Shown piece by piece: positions 43,732 to 53,910 of a stretch of 64,000 nucleotides of DNA. Positions within the stretch are counted from its first letter, which is position 1. Each line of letters starts with the position of its first letter. The notes beneath the pieces are model-generated. The model worked only from the letters and a program-made list of their open reading frames with translations. It was not told where the DNA came from and did not search any database. The stretch is from Sphingosinicella ginsenosidimutans. Lineage in GTDB: Bacteria > Pseudomonadota > Alphaproteobacteria > Sphingomonadales > Sphingomonadaceae. The DNA lies in contig NZ_VOQQ01000001.1 of assembly GCF_007995055.1 (NCBI RefSeq), positions 2,711,001 through 2,775,000 on the forward strand. Reading direction: 5' to 3'. Position numbers and translations under genes: made by a program.

Positions 43732-46470
43732 ATGTTCGGCGGATTTGCCAAAGCCATTTTCGGATCGTCCAACGATCGTTACGTGCGCTCGCTGCGCAAG
43801 ATCGTGGACAAGATCAACGCGCTCGAGCCGACCTACCAGGCGATGGACGATGCGACGCTCCAGAACCAGACCGCCGTGCTCAAGGGCCGGCTCGAAGCCG
43901 GCGAGACGCTCGACGACATCTTGACCGACGCCTTCGCCGTGGTCCGCGAGGCGGCGTGGCGCGTGCTCGGCCAGCGCCATTATGACGTCCAGCTGATCGG
44001 CGGCATCGTCCTCCACCGCGGCGAGATCGCCGAGATGCGGACCGGCGAGGGCAAGACGCTGGTCGCGACGCTCGCGGTCTATCTCAACGCGCTTGCCGGC
44101 AAGGGCGTCCACGTCGTCACGGTGAACGACTATCTCGCCCGGCGCGATGCCGACTGGATGGGCCAGGTCTATCGCTGGCTCGGGCTCACCGTCGGCGTCA
44201 TCGTTCCCAATCTCAGCGACGACCAGCGCCGCGCCGCGTACAATGCCGACATCACCTACGGCACGAACAACGAATTCGGCTTCGATTACCTGCGCGACAA
44301 CATGAAGTATGAGCGCGGCCAGATGGTGCAGCGCCCGTTCAATCACGCCATCGTCGACGAGGTCGATTCGATCCTGATCGACGAGGCGCGCACCCCGCTC
44401 ATCATCTCCGGCCCGACCGAGGACAAGTCGGAGCTCTACATCGCCCTCGACGCCATCGTGAAGGATCTGCCCGACGACGATTACGAATATGACGAGAAGG
44501 ACAAGCGCGTGCTGCTCACCGAAGAAGGCACCGAGCGGATGGAGCGGCTGCTCGAGGAGCGGGGGCTGCTGATCGGATCGAACCTCTACGATTACGAGAA
44601 CACGCAGGTCGTTCACCATCTCAACCAGGCGTTGCGCGCGAACGTCGCCTACAAGCGCGACATCGACTATATCGTGAAGGACGGGAAGGTCGTCATCATC
44701 GATCCGTTCACCGGACGAATGATGGACGGGCGGCGCTGGTCGGAGGGCCTCCACCAGGCGGTCGAGGCCAAGGAGGCGGTCGAGATCGAGCCCGAGAACC
44801 AGACGCTCGCATCGATCACCTTCCAGAACTATTTCCGAATGTATCCGAAGCTTTCGGGCATGACCGGCACGGCGGCGACCGAAGCCGCCGAATTCTACGA
44901 AATCTACAAGATGAACGTCGTGACGATCCCGACCCACCGGCCGATCGCCCGCCGCGACGACGACGACGAATTCTACAAGAACCAGGAAGACAAGTTCGCC
45001 GCGATCGTCGAGGCGATCCGCGAAAAGCAGAAGCAGGGCCAGCCGATCCTGGTCGGCACCGTATCGATTGAGAAATCGGAGCTTCTTTCCGAATATCTCA
45101 AGAAAGCCAAGGTGAAGCACGAGGTCCTTAACGCCCGCTATCATGAGCAGGAGGCGCATATCGTCGCCCAGGCGGGGCGGCTCGGTGCGGTGACGATCGC
45201 CACCAACATGGCCGGTCGCGGCACCGACATCCAGCTTGGCGGCAATGCCGAGTTCCGGATCGAGGACGAGCTCGCCGGCATGGAGCCGGGGCCCGAGCGC
45301 GACAAGGCGGAGGAGCGGATCCGCCGCGAGGTCGCGGAGGAGAAGGAGAGGGTGATCGCCGCCGGCGGCCTGTTCGTGCTCGGCACGGAGCGGCACGAAA
45401 GCCGTCGTATCGATAACCAGCTGCGCGGTCGTTCAGGCCGCCAGGGCGATCCGGGCCTCAGCCGCTTCTATCTGTCACTCGACGACGATCTGCTGCGCAT
45501 CTTCGGCCCGCAGACCATGTTCGCCCGCCTGATGAACAAGAATCTCGCGGACGGCGAGGCGATCGTCTCGCCCTGGATCTCGAAAGCGATCGAGACCGCG
45601 CAGAAGAAGGTCGAGGCGCGCAATTACGACATCCGCAAACAGGTCGTTGAATATGACGACGTGATGAACGATCAGCGCAAGGTGATCTACGAGCAGCGCG
45701 CGGACATCATGGACGCGGCCACCGTCGGCGATGTCGTCCATGACATGCGAGCCGAAACGGTGAACGGCATCATCGGCGAATCCATTCCGCCGAATTCCTA
45801 TCCGGAGCAGTGGGATATCCCGCATCTCAAGGAGCGCGTGGAAAAGGTGTTCGATCTCCGCCCGCCGTTCGAGGAATGGGTGAAGGAAGAGGCGGTCGAT
45901 CCGGAGATGTTCGTCGATCGTCTCCAGGCGCTCGTCGACCAGCAGGTCGCCGACAAGATCGCGGGCGTCGGCGAGGAAAGCTGGATCCAGTTTGAAAAGG
46001 CGATCCTGCTCCAGAGCCTCGACCAGCACTGGAAGGACCATCTGTCGATGCTCGATGCGCTTCGCCAGGTCGTGCACCTGCGCGCCTACGCGCAGAAGAA
46101 GCCGATCGACGAATATAAGCAGGAAGCCTTCCTGATGTTCGATCGGATGCTGACCGAAATTCGCGAGAGCGTGACGAGCACCCTCGCTTACGCCCGGATC
46201 GCGCCGCAGGAGATGACCCCGCTGCCGGAAATGCCCGAATTCATCACCCACCATATCGACCCGTTCACCCTGGAGGATGACGGGGCCGATATCGACGCGG
46301 GGACGGGCGCGATTCTGTCACGCCTGCCGCCCCTTCTGTCGATGCCGCCCGAGGGGAGCGCGCAGCCCGCCGCCCCGACGGGGACGGTCGAAGCTCCGGC
46401 GAGCCGAAACGCGCCATGCCCATGCGGGTCGGGCCGCAAGTACAAGCACTGCCACGGCGCGGTCGCCTGA
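43732..46470 (+). CDS. secA: Preprotein translocase ATPase SecA
   Basis: SecA drives export through SecYEG. The 912-residue protein has Walker [15 protein letters not shown], the DEAD-like [21 protein letters not shown], the nucleotide-binding domain 2 motif [27 protein letters not shown] and the helical scaffold. It ends in the zinc-binding SEC-C motif [14 protein letters not shown], which binds SecB or phospholipid. Length and all motifs are normal. AGGGA precedes the ATG by 8 bases. Confidence 0.98.
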   Translation: MFGGFAKAIFGSSNDRYVRSLRKIVDKINALEPTYQAMDDATLQNQTAVLKGRLEAGETLDDILTDAFAVVREAAWRVLGQRHYDVQLIGGIVLHRGEIAEMRTGEGKTLVATLAVYLNALAGKGVHVVTVNDYLARRDADWMGQVYRWLGLTVGVIVPNLSDDQRRAAYNADITYGTNNEFGFDYLRDNMKYERGQMVQRPFNHAIVDEVDSILIDEARTPLIISGPTEDKSELYIALDAIVKDLPDDDYEYDEKDKRVLLTEEGTERMERLLEERGLLIGSNLYDYENTQVVHHLNQALRANVAYKRDIDYIVKDGKVVIIDPFTGRMMDGRRWSEGLHQAVEAKEAVEIEPENQTLASITFQNYFRMYPKLSGMTGTAATEAAEFYEIYKMNVVTIPTHRPIARRDDDDEFYKNQEDKFAAIVEAIREKQKQGQPILVGTVSIEKSELLSEYLKKAKVKHEVLNARYHEQEAHIVAQAGRLGAVTIATNMAGRGTDIQLGGNAEFRIEDELAGMEPGPERDKAEERIRREVAEEKERVIAAGGLFVLGTERHESRRIDNQLRGRSGRQGDPGLSRFYLSLDDDLLRIFGPQTMFARLMNKNLADGEAIVSPWISKAIETAQKKVEARNYDIRKQVVEYDDVMNDQRKVIYEQRADIMDAATVGDVVHDMRAETVNGIIGESIPPNSYPEQWDIPHLKERVEKVFDLRPPFEEWVKEEAVDPEMFVDRLQALVDQQVADKIAGVGEESWIQFEKAILLQSLDQHWKDHLSMLDALRQVVHLRAYAQKKPIDEYKQEAFLMFDRMLTEIRESVTSTLAYARIAPQEMTPLPEMPEFITHHIDPFTLEDDGADIDAGTGAILSRLPPLLSMPPEGSAQPAAPTGTVEAPASRNAPCPCGSGRKYKHCHGAVA

Positions 46471-46485
46471 CGGCGGCCGGGCCGG

Positions 46486-47136
46486 TCAGGCCATCGCGAA
46501 GCCTTCCTTGTTCATCGCGGCGGTGAGCGTGGCGTTCTGCTCCTCGCTCATCGACTGCTTCAGGCGGGGAAAGACCTCTTTTTCCTCCATCTGGATATGC
46601 TCCTCGAGTAGCGCACGAAACTCGCGGATCTTCGCGATCCAGGCGGGGCTGTCCTTGCTCATCTTCTCGAGCTCGTAGAGGAAGGTCTTCACATAGCCGT
46701 GCTCGCCGTTGAGCGCGTCGGCGTCATGCGCGTCGTCGGCCTCGCGAAGCGCCGGATAGATCACATTCTCCTCCTCGGCGGCATGCTTGACGAGCGCATG
46801 CTTGAGCTGGACGAGAAGGTGCGCGCGGATGAAAGTCTGGTCGTCGGCGGTCGCCTCGATCTTGTCGAAGATGCCCAGCACGAGCCGGTGCTCCGCGGCC
46901 AGCGCCTCGTCCCAATTGCCGTTGGACGTCAGTCCCTGGACCATCAGCTTGCGCCCAAGATTCGCCGCGGCGCCAACCGCCGCGCCGGCCACCGCGGCGG
47001 CGGCGATCATGCCGGCCTGGCGTCCCGACCATCGAAAGGCGGAGCCCTGGGCCGTAGTTCCCGACGTCGAACCGCCTTTGCGGTTGGTGTCGCCATTCTT
47101 CGATTGCCGGCTTCTGGTGCGTGTCTGCGTCGCCAT
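46486..47136 (-). CDS. Hemerythrin HHE-domain protein
   Basis: A 216-residue protein with a basic, low-complexity N-terminus (about 1-45) and a small Ala/Gly-rich hydrophobic segment (IAAAAVAGAAVGAAANLG). The HHE four-helix bundle (about 80-180) has His ligands in AEHRLV, KHALVKHAAEEENVIYP, GEHGYV and LEEHIQMEEKEVFP. Such proteins bind a diiron centre and are linked to oxygen, NO or oxidative stress responses. The start at 47136 has GGGAG 7 bases upstream. It converges with secA. Confidence 0.85.
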   Translation of the reverse strand: MATQTRTRSRQSKNGDTNRKGGSTSGTTAQGSAFRWSGRQAGMIAAAAVAGAAVGAAANLGRKLMVQGLTSNGNWDEALAAEHRLVLGIFDKIEATADDQTFIRAHLLVQLKHALVKHAAEEENVIYPALREADDAHDADALNGEHGYVKTFLYELEKMSKDSPAWIAKIREFRALLEEHIQMEEKEVFPRLKQSMSEEQNATLTAAMNKEGFAMA

Positions 47137-47282
47137 CGCATGTCTCCCTTGCAACTTTTGCGGGACAACCGACCGGTGCCGGCCAATGTTCCGCTAAGCT
47201 GCTGCGATCGATCCCGTTTCCGACATGACGAAGCGCGCGCGCCATAAGGCGCAGGCAATGGTCTCTTGAGGATCTGAAGGAG

Positions 47283-47357
47283 TGGCTCCCCGGGACGGAT
47301 TCGAACCATCGACCAACCGGTTAACAGCCGGTTGCTCTACCGCTGAGCTACCGGGGA
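47283..47357 (-). tRNA. tRNA-Asn (anticodon GTT)
   Basis: The minus strand folds into a full cloverleaf. Acceptor TCCCCGG pairs with CCGGGGA, the D arm contains AGCTCAGCGGTAGAGC, the anticodon loop CTGTTAA carries GTT, and the T arm contains GGTTCGAATCC. The discriminator is G and the CCA end is encoded. It lies between the hemerythrin and NAD kinase genes. Confidence 0.97.
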
Positions 47358-47424
47358 GCAGCCCGAAGGCGAGGCGCGCCTATAGCAGTCCTGTCGGGCC
47401 ATGCAACCCTGTCAGCGGCGCTTT

Positions 47425-48204
47425 TCAGGCCGCGAACTGCTCCATCGAAATCCGCTCGTCGAGCGCATGTTCGGGATCGAAGAGCAGGGTCAGCGCCTGT
47501 TCGCGATCCATGCACACCTCGACCGTCGAAATATCGCGCACCTCATGCTGGTCGGCGACGGCCGAGACCGGCCGCTTGACCGGATCGAGCACCCGAAGCG
47601 AGACGCGCAAATCGTCCGGGATCAGCGCGCCGTGCCAGCGGCGTGGGCGGAAGGGGCTGATCGGGGTCAGCGCCATCAGCTTGGAGTTGAGCGGCAGGAT
47701 CGGCCCCTGCGCCGAAAGGTTGTAGGCGGTGGAGCCCGCCGGCGTCGCCACCAGCACCCCGTCGCAGATGAGCTCCGGCAAGACGACGCGGCGATTGACC
47801 GAAACCTCGATCCACGCCGTCTGCCTTGTTTCGCGCAGCATCGACACTTCGTTGATCGCATGGTGCCGGACGACCTCGCCATTCACCCGCGTCGCCGTCA
47901 TTTCGAGCGGCGCGACCGCGAAGGCGCGGGCGTTGCGGAGCCGCTCGACGAGCGCGTCGATCCGCCATTCGTTCATCAGGAAGCCGACCGTTCCCCGGTT
48001 CATCCCGAAGACGGGACAGACTTTCCCGCGCAGCAGCATTTCATGCAGCGTCTGCAACAGGAAGCCGTCACCGCCCAGGGCGACGATCTGCTCCGCCTCC
48101 TTGAGCGAGACGAAATCGTAGCGGCCGCGAAGCAACGCCTCTGCGGCGATCGCCGCTTCGGCGTTCGAGGCGACCAGCGCCGTCGGCTTGTCGAGCGCGT
48201 CCAT
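47425..48204 (-). CDS. nadK: NAD kinase
   Basis: It phosphorylates NAD to NADP. The 259-residue protein has the ATP-binding GGDG motif (VALGGDGFLLQTLHE), NRGTVGFLMNEW and the PAGSTAYNLSAQGPI segment that shapes the active site. The N-terminal region is short, as in other alphaproteobacterial NadK. It is divergent from the GGDEF-EAL gene, with about 100 bp between the starts. Confidence 0.95.
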   Translation of the reverse strand: MDALDKPTALVASNAEAAIAAEALLRGRYDFVSLKEAEQIVALGGDGFLLQTLHEMLLRGKVCPVFGMNRGTVGFLMNEWRIDALVERLRNARAFAVAPLEMTATRVNGEVVRHHAINEVSMLRETRQTAWIEVSVNRRVVLPELICDGVLVATPAGSTAYNLSAQGPILPLNSKLMALTPISPFRPRRWHGALIPDDLRVSLRVLDPVKRPVSAVADQHEVRDISTVEVCMDREQALTLLFDPEHALDERISMEQFAA

Positions 48205-48303
48205 GGCCCGCCTTGCTAGTGGGCGGCGCGCCCTGTGCCAAGCCGGGATGGATCGCCGGTCGATGGATTGGCGGCCGCTCTCGGGCGGGCTAGACCGCTG
48301 CCC

Positions 48304-50310
48304 ATGGGGGCCCCGCTGTTCATTCTGTCCTTTCGTCACCGCGACGAATTGACCCGCGTGACCGAAAGCGCCGGATGGCAGCCGATCGCGGCACGCCGGG
48401 CGGACAATGCGGAGGCGCGGTTCGTCGCCTCGGGCGCGGCGGTGGCGGTCGTCGATGCCCGCGGCGCGCTGGGAGAGGGGCGCGACGCTGTCCGCGCCAT
48501 CGCCGACGCGGTCGAGGCGAACGGCGCGGCGCTGCTGGTCCTCCTCTCGCGCGGCGACGGCGACGCGCTTGGCGAGATGTATGCGCTCGGCGCGACCCAT
48601 TTTCTCGTCAGCCCCTTTTCCGACCCTCAGCTTGGCCATGCCGTACGCTTCGCGCGGCGCCACGCCGAGCGGGTCTTGGGCCCACGTCCGGCGCGGCGCG
48701 GCGGGGAGGAGAGCGATTCCTGGCGCTGGCGCCCCGGCTCGCGGACCGTGGAGTTGAGCCCTGCGCTCGCGCGCAAGGCCGGGCTCGGCGTCGATGGCGT
48801 CCGTCGGATCGGGCTGATGGAGCTTCTCCGCAAGCTCGACTCCGAAGGACGCCGCGCGGCGCGCGGTGCGATCCGCCGGGTGATGACCACCGGCGAGGCG
48901 ACGGCCTTCGCGCACGGCGACGCGGATTCGCCGGGCGCGCGGATCGCCCATCATGTCCGGATCCGCGCGGAGGGCGAGATTGTCGGCCGCGCCGAGACGA
49001 TCCTCTCCGATGACGCCGATGCCGGCGCGAGCCGCGATCCGCTGACGGGCGTCAGCGACGCGCGGGCCGCGCGGTCCTGGCTGGCGGAGCGGCTCGACGA
49101 CGCGCATCGCGGCCCGGTGGTCGCTTTGCTGCTCGGGGTCAGCCGGTTCGATGCGATCAACGCCGCATTCGGCCGCGCAAGCGGCGATGCCGTGCTGCAG
49201 TCGATGGCGCGACGGATCGAACGGCAGGCGGAGGCGGACGGGCACGGCCGGCTCGCCGCGCGCCTGGCCGGCGCCGAATTCGCGGTGCTGCTCGACGCGC
49301 CGGCGACCATCGGTGACGGCCGGGTCCTCGCACAGGAACTCGTCGAAACTGTCTCGCGTCCATTCGCGGCCGGTGGTCATGTCGTCACTCTGGCCTGCCG
49401 GGCCGGGGTCGCGATTTCGCAGACTGGGGACGATGCCGCGGCCCTGCTGCGCCGCGCCAGCGCCGCGCTCGCCGAGGCCAAGGCCGGCGACGGCCCGCCC
49501 GTCCGAGTCCTCGAGGAGGGCGCCGAAAGCGAGACGGCGCGCGAGGGTCGGCTCGAAGTCGATCTTCGCCGCGCGCTCGACAAGGGCGAGATCGAGATCC
49601 GCTTCCAGCCTCAGGTCTCGATCGCGAGCGACCGCATCGTGGGGGCCGAGGCGCTCGTCCGCTGGCGCCATCCGCAGCTCGGGGAGCTCGGCGCGACGAC
49701 CTTGCTTCGGGTCGCCGAGCGCTCCGATTATCTGGCGCAGCTCTCCGATCATGTGCAGCGCAAGGCGATCGCCGCCGCCGCCGCCTGGCCCGAAGCACTC
49801 GCCGGACTTCGGCTGGCCGTCAACATCACAGCGGCGGACATCGCGCGCCCCGGATTTGCCACGCAATTCCTCGCCATGGTGCGGGACAGCGGCTTCGATC
49901 CGGGGCGGCTCACCGTCGAGGTGACTGAAAGCGGCTTGATCGAGGACCTGGCGGGCGCCGCGGCGCTGCTGGCGGAGTTGCGCGGCGGCGGGCTTCGGGT
50001 CGCGATCGACGATTTCGGCACCGGCTATTCGAGCCTCGCCTACCTGAAGGCGCTTCCGCTCGATTATCTCAAGATCGACAAGCGCCTCGCGCAGGACATC
50101 ACGGGATCGATGCGCGACCGGATCGTCGTGCGCGGCGTCATCGACATGGCGCGCTCGCTCGGCCTCGACGTGGTCGCGGAGGGGGTCGAAACGGAGGCGC
50201 AGCTCGCCTTGCTCGCGGCCGAGGGCTGCACCCTCTACCAGGGGTTCCTGCGCGCTCCGCCCGTCGACAGCGCGGATCTGGCCGCGCTCGTTTGCGAACA
50301 GGCCGGCTGA
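48304..50310 (+). CDS. c-di-GMP phosphodiesterase with a pseudo-receiver, degenerate GGDEF and EAL domains
   Basis: A 668-residue cytosolic protein. The N-terminal 120 residues resemble a receiver-like fold (VAVVDARG, LGATHFLVSPFSDPQL) without a clear phospho-acceptor set. The GGDEF domain is degenerate at the active site: AGAEF replaces GGDEF. The EAL domain keeps catalytic motifs: GAEALVRWRHP, the Asn in LAVNITAADI, TVEVTESGLIED, IDDFGTGYSSLAYLK, KIDK and VVAEGVET. Predicted activity is hydrolysis of c-di-GMP, with the GGDEF-like part possibly binding GTP. The start MGAPLFILS is chosen; an upstream start at 48235 is possible. Confidence 0.88.
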   Translation: MGAPLFILSFRHRDELTRVTESAGWQPIAARRADNAEARFVASGAAVAVVDARGALGEGRDAVRAIADAVEANGAALLVLLSRGDGDALGEMYALGATHFLVSPFSDPQLGHAVRFARRHAERVLGPRPARRGGEESDSWRWRPGSRTVELSPALARKAGLGVDGVRRIGLMELLRKLDSEGRRAARGAIRRVMTTGEATAFAHGDADSPGARIAHHVRIRAEGEIVGRAETILSDDADAGASRDPLTGVSDARAARSWLAERLDDAHRGPVVALLLGVSRFDAINAAFGRASGDAVLQSMARRIERQAEADGHGRLAARLAGAEFAVLLDAPATIGDGRVLAQELVETVSRPFAAGGHVVTLACRAGVAISQTGDDAAALLRRASAALAEAKAGDGPPVRVLEEGAESETAREGRLEVDLRRALDKGEIEIRFQPQVSIASDRIVGAEALVRWRHPQLGELGATTLLRVAERSDYLAQLSDHVQRKAIAAAAAWPEALAGLRLAVNITAADIARPGFATQFLAMVRDSGFDPGRLTVEVTESGLIEDLAGAAALLAELRGGGLRVAIDDFGTGYSSLAYLKALPLDYLKIDKRLAQDITGSMRDRIVVRGVIDMARSLGLDVVAEGVETEAQLALLAAEGCTLYQGFLRAPPVDSADLAALVCEQAG

Positions 50311-50319
50311 GCGCAGCGT

Positions 50320-51423
50320 CTAGGACGACGAAGCAGCGGGACTCGGCCGGTCGGACACCTGCCGCTTGCCGTCGATCACGATGGGGGAGGCGACCGCCGG
50401 CACACCGCCCGGATCGATGCGCATCCCCCGTGCGATCACCTGCGGATCGGCGAAGACCTGGGCGACATCATTGATCGGCCCGCCGGGGATCCCGCTGGCG
50501 GCAAGCGCGGCGAGAAACTCGTCGCGCCGGCGAAGCGCGATCCTGGGCGCCAGCGCGGCCTCGAGCTCGGCGCGGTTGCGCACGCGATCCGAATTGGTCG
50601 CAAAGCGCGCATCCTCGCCAAGCTCCGGCGCGCCGAGCAGGGCGCACAGCTTGCGATACTGCCCGTCATTGCCGACCGCGACGATGACATGACCGTCGGC
50701 CACCGCGAAGGTCTGGTAAGGCGCGATATTTGGGTGGGCGTTGCCCATCCGATGCGGCACCTGGCCGCCGACCAGGTAGTTCATCGCCTGGTTGGCGAGC
50801 ACGGCGACCTGGACGTCGAGCAGGGCCATGTCGATGTGGCAGCCTTCGCCGGTCGCGTCCCGCCCGCGCAGGGCGGCAAGGATCGCGGTCGATGAATAGA
50901 CGCCGGTGAAGATGTCGGCGAAGGCGACGCCGATCTTCTGCGGCTCACCATCCGGCTCGCCGGTCAGATCCATGATCCCGCCCATGCCCTGGATCATGAA
51001 GTCATAGCCGGCGCGCGCCGCATAGGGGCCATCCTGCCCGAAGCCCGTGATCGAGCAGTAGATGAGCCGCGGGTTCACCGCCTTGAGCGAGTCGTAGTCG
51101 AGACCGTATTTGCGAAGGCCGCCGACCTTGAAATTCTCGATGAGCACGTCGGCGTCGCGGACGAGATCGCGGATCGCCGCCTGGCCCTCGGCGCTTTCGA
51201 GGTCGATCGCGACGGATGTCTTGCCGCGGTTGCAGCCGTGGAAATAGGCGGCGCTGCCATCGGCGGCGAAGGGGGGACCCCAGCCGCGCGTGTCGTCCCC
51301 GGCGCCGGGCCGCTCGACCTTGATCACCTCGGCGCCAAGATCGGCGAGCAGCTGGCCCGCCCAGGGACCCGCGAGGATGCGGGCGAGCTCGACGACCTTT
51401 AGGCCCGCGAGCGGCCTGTCCAT
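50320..51423 (-). CDS. CaiB/BaiF family CoA-transferase, probable succinyl-CoA:glutarate type
   Basis: A 367-residue family III CoA-transferase. Signatures include LAGLKVVELARILAGPWAGQLLADLGAEVIKVE and the catalytic Asp region CHIDMALLDVQVA. It starts inside the gcdH stop (TGATG overlap), so both are one transcription unit. Pairing with glutaryl-CoA dehydrogenase suggests it activates glutarate to glutaryl-CoA in lysine degradation. The assignment of acid specificity is from context. Confidence 0.85.
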   Translation of the reverse strand: MDRPLAGLKVVELARILAGPWAGQLLADLGAEVIKVERPGAGDDTRGWGPPFAADGSAAYFHGCNRGKTSVAIDLESAEGQAAIRDLVRDADVLIENFKVGGLRKYGLDYDSLKAVNPRLIYCSITGFGQDGPYAARAGYDFMIQGMGGIMDLTGEPDGEPQKIGVAFADIFTGVYSSTAILAALRGRDATGEGCHIDMALLDVQVAVLANQAMNYLVGGQVPHRMGNAHPNIAPYQTFAVADGHVIVAVGNDGQYRKLCALLGAPELGEDARFATNSDRVRNRAELEAALAPRIALRRRDEFLAALAASGIPGGPINDVAQVFADPQVIARGMRIDPGGVPAVASPIVIDGKRQVSDRPSPAASSS

Positions 51424-52613
51424 CAGAACGCGGCCAGCCCGGTGATCGCGCGCCCGAGGATCAGCGCGTGGACGTCGTGCGTGCCCTCATAGGTATTGAC
51501 CGTCTCGAGGTTCGCGGCGTGGCGGATGACGTGGAATTCGGCGGAAATGCCGTTGCCGCCGTGCATGTCGCGCGCCTGCCGCGCGATATCGAGCGCCTTG
51601 CCGCAATTGTTGCGCTTGATGAGGCTGATCGTCTCGGGGATCAGCTCGCCAGCGTCGAGCCGCCGGCCGACGCGAAGCGCCGCCTGGAGGCCGAGCGTGA
51701 TCTCGGTGATCATGTTGGCGAGCTTCAGCTGGACGAGCTGGGTGGCGGCGAGCGGGCGGCCGAACTGCTTGCGATCGAGCGTGTAGGTCCGCGCCGCATG
51801 GAAGCAGGCCTCCGCCGCGCCCATCGATCCCCAGGAAATGCCGTAGCGCGCGCGATTGAGGCAGCCGAACGGGCCGGCCAGGCCGCTGACGTTCGGCAGC
51901 AGGTTCTCCTCCGGCACCTCGACGCCGTCCATCACCACTTCGCCGGTGATCGAGGCGCGCAGGCTGAGCTTCTCGTTGATCTTGGGAGCCGACAGGCCCT
52001 TCATGCCCTTTTCGAGGATGAACCCCTTGATCTTGCCGTCATGGGCGTCGCTTTTCGCCCAGATGACGAAGACGTCGGCAATCGGCGCATTGGTGATCCA
52101 CATCTTCGTGCCCGACAGCCGATAGCCACCGTCGACCCTGGTCGCGCGGGTGCGCATCGATCCGGGATCGGAGCCGGCGTCGGGCTCGGTGAGCCCGAAG
52201 CAGCCGACCCACTCGCCGGTCGCGAGCTTCGGCAGATACTTCTTCCGCTGTTCCTCGGTCCCGTAGGCGTTGATCGGGTGCATGACGAGGCTCGACTGCA
52301 CCGACATGGCAGAGCGATAGCCGCTGTCCACCCGCTCGACGGCGCGCGCGATCAGGCCGTAGCTCACATAATTGAGCCCCGCGCCGCCATATTCGGGGGC
52401 GATGGTCGCGCCGATCAGGCCGAGCGATCCCATCTCGCTCATGATCTCGCGGTCGAACCGCTCCTCCAGATAGGCGCTCTTCACCCGGGGCAGCAGCTTG
52501 TCCTGGGCATAGGCCTCGGCGGTATCGCGCACCATCCGCTCCTCGTCGGACAGCTGTGCATCGAGCGCGAACGGATCGGCCCAGTCGAAGGGGAGGGGTT
52601 TGGGATCGGCCAT
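51423..52613 (-). CDS. gcdH: Glutaryl-CoA dehydrogenase
   Basis: This FAD enzyme oxidises and decarboxylates glutaryl-CoA to crotonyl-CoA. The 396-residue protein has the [21 protein letters not shown] segment, whose Arg-Ser pair is typical of GcdH rather than other acyl-CoA dehydrogenases, and the catalytic Glu376 in [18 protein letters not shown]-binding motifs [13 protein letters not shown] and WITNAP are intact. The start MADPKPLPF is chosen; a longer frame would run into the tRNA-Ser gene 15 bp upstream. Confidence 0.93.
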   Translation of the reverse strand: MADPKPLPFDWADPFALDAQLSDEERMVRDTAEAYAQDKLLPRVKSAYLEERFDREIMSEMGSLGLIGATIAPEYGGAGLNYVSYGLIARAVERVDSGYRSAMSVQSSLVMHPINAYGTEEQRKKYLPKLATGEWVGCFGLTEPDAGSDPGSMRTRATRVDGGYRLSGTKMWITNAPIADVFVIWAKSDAHDGKIKGFILEKGMKGLSAPKINEKLSLRASITGEVVMDGVEVPEENLLPNVSGLAGPFGCLNRARYGISWGSMGAAEACFHAARTYTLDRKQFGRPLAATQLVQLKLANMITEITLGLQAALRVGRRLDAGELIPETISLIKRNNCGKALDIARQARDMHGGNGISAEFHVIRHAANLETVNTYEGTHDVHALILGRAITGLAAF

Positions 52614-52628
52614 CTCAACTCTTTCATC

Positions 52629-52718
52629 TGGCGGACAGGGTGGGATTCGAACCCACGGTGGGCGTGAACCCACGGCGGTTTTCAAGACCGCTGCCTTAAA
52701 CCACTCGGCCACCTGTCC
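52629..52718 (-). tRNA. tRNA-Ser (anticodon TGA)
   Basis: On the minus strand GGACAGG pairs with CCTGTCC, the discriminator is G and CCA is encoded. The anticodon loop CTTGAAA carries TGA. A long variable arm (GTGGGTTCACGCCCAC hairpin) and the T arm GGTTCGAATCC identify a class II serine tRNA. Its 3-prime end is 15 bp from the gcdH start codon on the same strand. Confidence 0.97.
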
Positions 52719-52820
52719 CGGTGCATTCCCGCGTTAGCCTCCGCTCGCCGCAGCGCGCAAGCTTCGGCCTTGCCCCTGCGTTCAGCTTCGGACAAGCTGG
52801 CGCCGCCTAGAACAGAAAGG

Positions 52821-53882
52821 ATGAAGGCGGGTATGCGGCGTTGGAGCATCGTGGCGGCGGGGTTGGTGCTGGCAGGAACGCCGATCGTGCCGATCCTTCC
52901 CGGTGCAGCGCCGGCGATCGCGCAGGAAAGCGGCCTCAGCGCCGCCGGATTCCAGGCCTATCTGCCGCAGCTTCGCGCCCGCGCCGCCGCCGCCGGCATC
53001 CGCCAATCGACGCTCGACCGGATCTTCCCGACGCTCGAATTTTCGGCGCGCACGGTCCAGCTCGATCGCGCGCAACCGGGCGGGACGCCGGGCAGCAACG
53101 CCAATCCTCCCTTCGCGCCCTATCGCGCGCGCCAGCTCACGCAGGCGCTCATCGATCGCGGCCGCTCGCGCTACGCGGCCAATGCCGCGGCGCTCAACGA
53201 TATCGGCCGACGCTATGGCGTTCCGCCGTCGATCCTTGTCGCCATCTGGGGCAAGGAGACGGGTTACGGTACGATCATGGGCGATTTCGATCTGCTCAAC
53301 AGCCTGGCAAGCCTCGCTTACGAAGGCCGCCGCCGCGAGCTTTTCACGACCGAGTTCATCGCGACCCTGCGCCTCGTCGAGCGCGGTTTCCCGCGCGACG
53401 AGTTGAAGGGGAGCTGGGCCGGCGCCGCGGGGCAGTCGCAATTCCTTCCCAGCGTTTACCTGCGCGTCGCGGTCGATGGCGACGGCGACGGGCGGCCCGA
53501 CATCTGGCGCAGCTCGCTCGACGCGCTCGCCTCAATCGCCAATTACCTTCGCGATGCCGGCTGGCGGCCGGGCGAGACGTGGGGGACGGCGGTGAGGGTG
53601 CCGGCGGGTTTCGATCGCGCGGCGGTGGCGACCCGCCTTCGCGCGCCGCGCTGCCCCGCCGTCTTCGCCCGCCACAGCCGCTGGCTCACCGCGGCCGAAT
53701 GGCGCCGCCGCGGCATCGCCAACAGCCTTCCGGACCGCACGCTGGCCTCGCTGCTCGAGCCGGACGGGCCGGGGCAGACGGCCTATCTTCTCACCAACAA
53801 TTATCGCGTGATCCTCGACTATAATTGCTCGAACTTCTACGCGCTCACCGTTGGGCTGCTCGCCGATTCGGTCGCGCGCTGA
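52821..53882 (+). CDS. Lytic murein transglycosylase (MltB family)
   Basis: It cleaves peptidoglycan between MurNAc and GlcNAc to form 1,6-anhydro ends. The exported protein of about 353 residues has a signal peptide (about 1-34), a catalytic Glu in WGKETGYGTIMG, GSWAGAAGQSQFLPSVY and the C-terminal NYRVILDYNCSNFYALTVG. The start could be ATG 52821 or ATG 52833; both give a signal peptide. It opens the plus-strand run that leads to dacC and tmk. Confidence 0.88.
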   Translation: MKAGMRRWSIVAAGLVLAGTPIVPILPGAAPAIAQESGLSAAGFQAYLPQLRARAAAAGIRQSTLDRIFPTLEFSARTVQLDRAQPGGTPGSNANPPFAPYRARQLTQALIDRGRSRYAANAAALNDIGRRYGVPPSILVAIWGKETGYGTIMGDFDLLNSLASLAYEGRRRELFTTEFIATLRLVERGFPRDELKGSWAGAAGQSQFLPSVYLRVAVDGDGDGRPDIWRSSLDALASIANYLRDAGWRPGETWGTAVRVPAGFDRAAVATRLRAPRCPAVFARHSRWLTAAEWRRRGIANSLPDRTLASLLEPDGPGQTAYLLTNNYRVILDYNCSNFYALTVGLLADSVAR

Positions 53883-53910
53883 ACCTTTCACGCAAGCAGA
53901 AGAAGCGAAG

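Noticed and set aside
47283..52718. tRNA genes as attachment sites of an integrated element
   Set aside because: No integrase gene is next to either tRNA and I saw no repeated tRNA 3-prime end in the window; the genes between them are housekeeping or catabolic.
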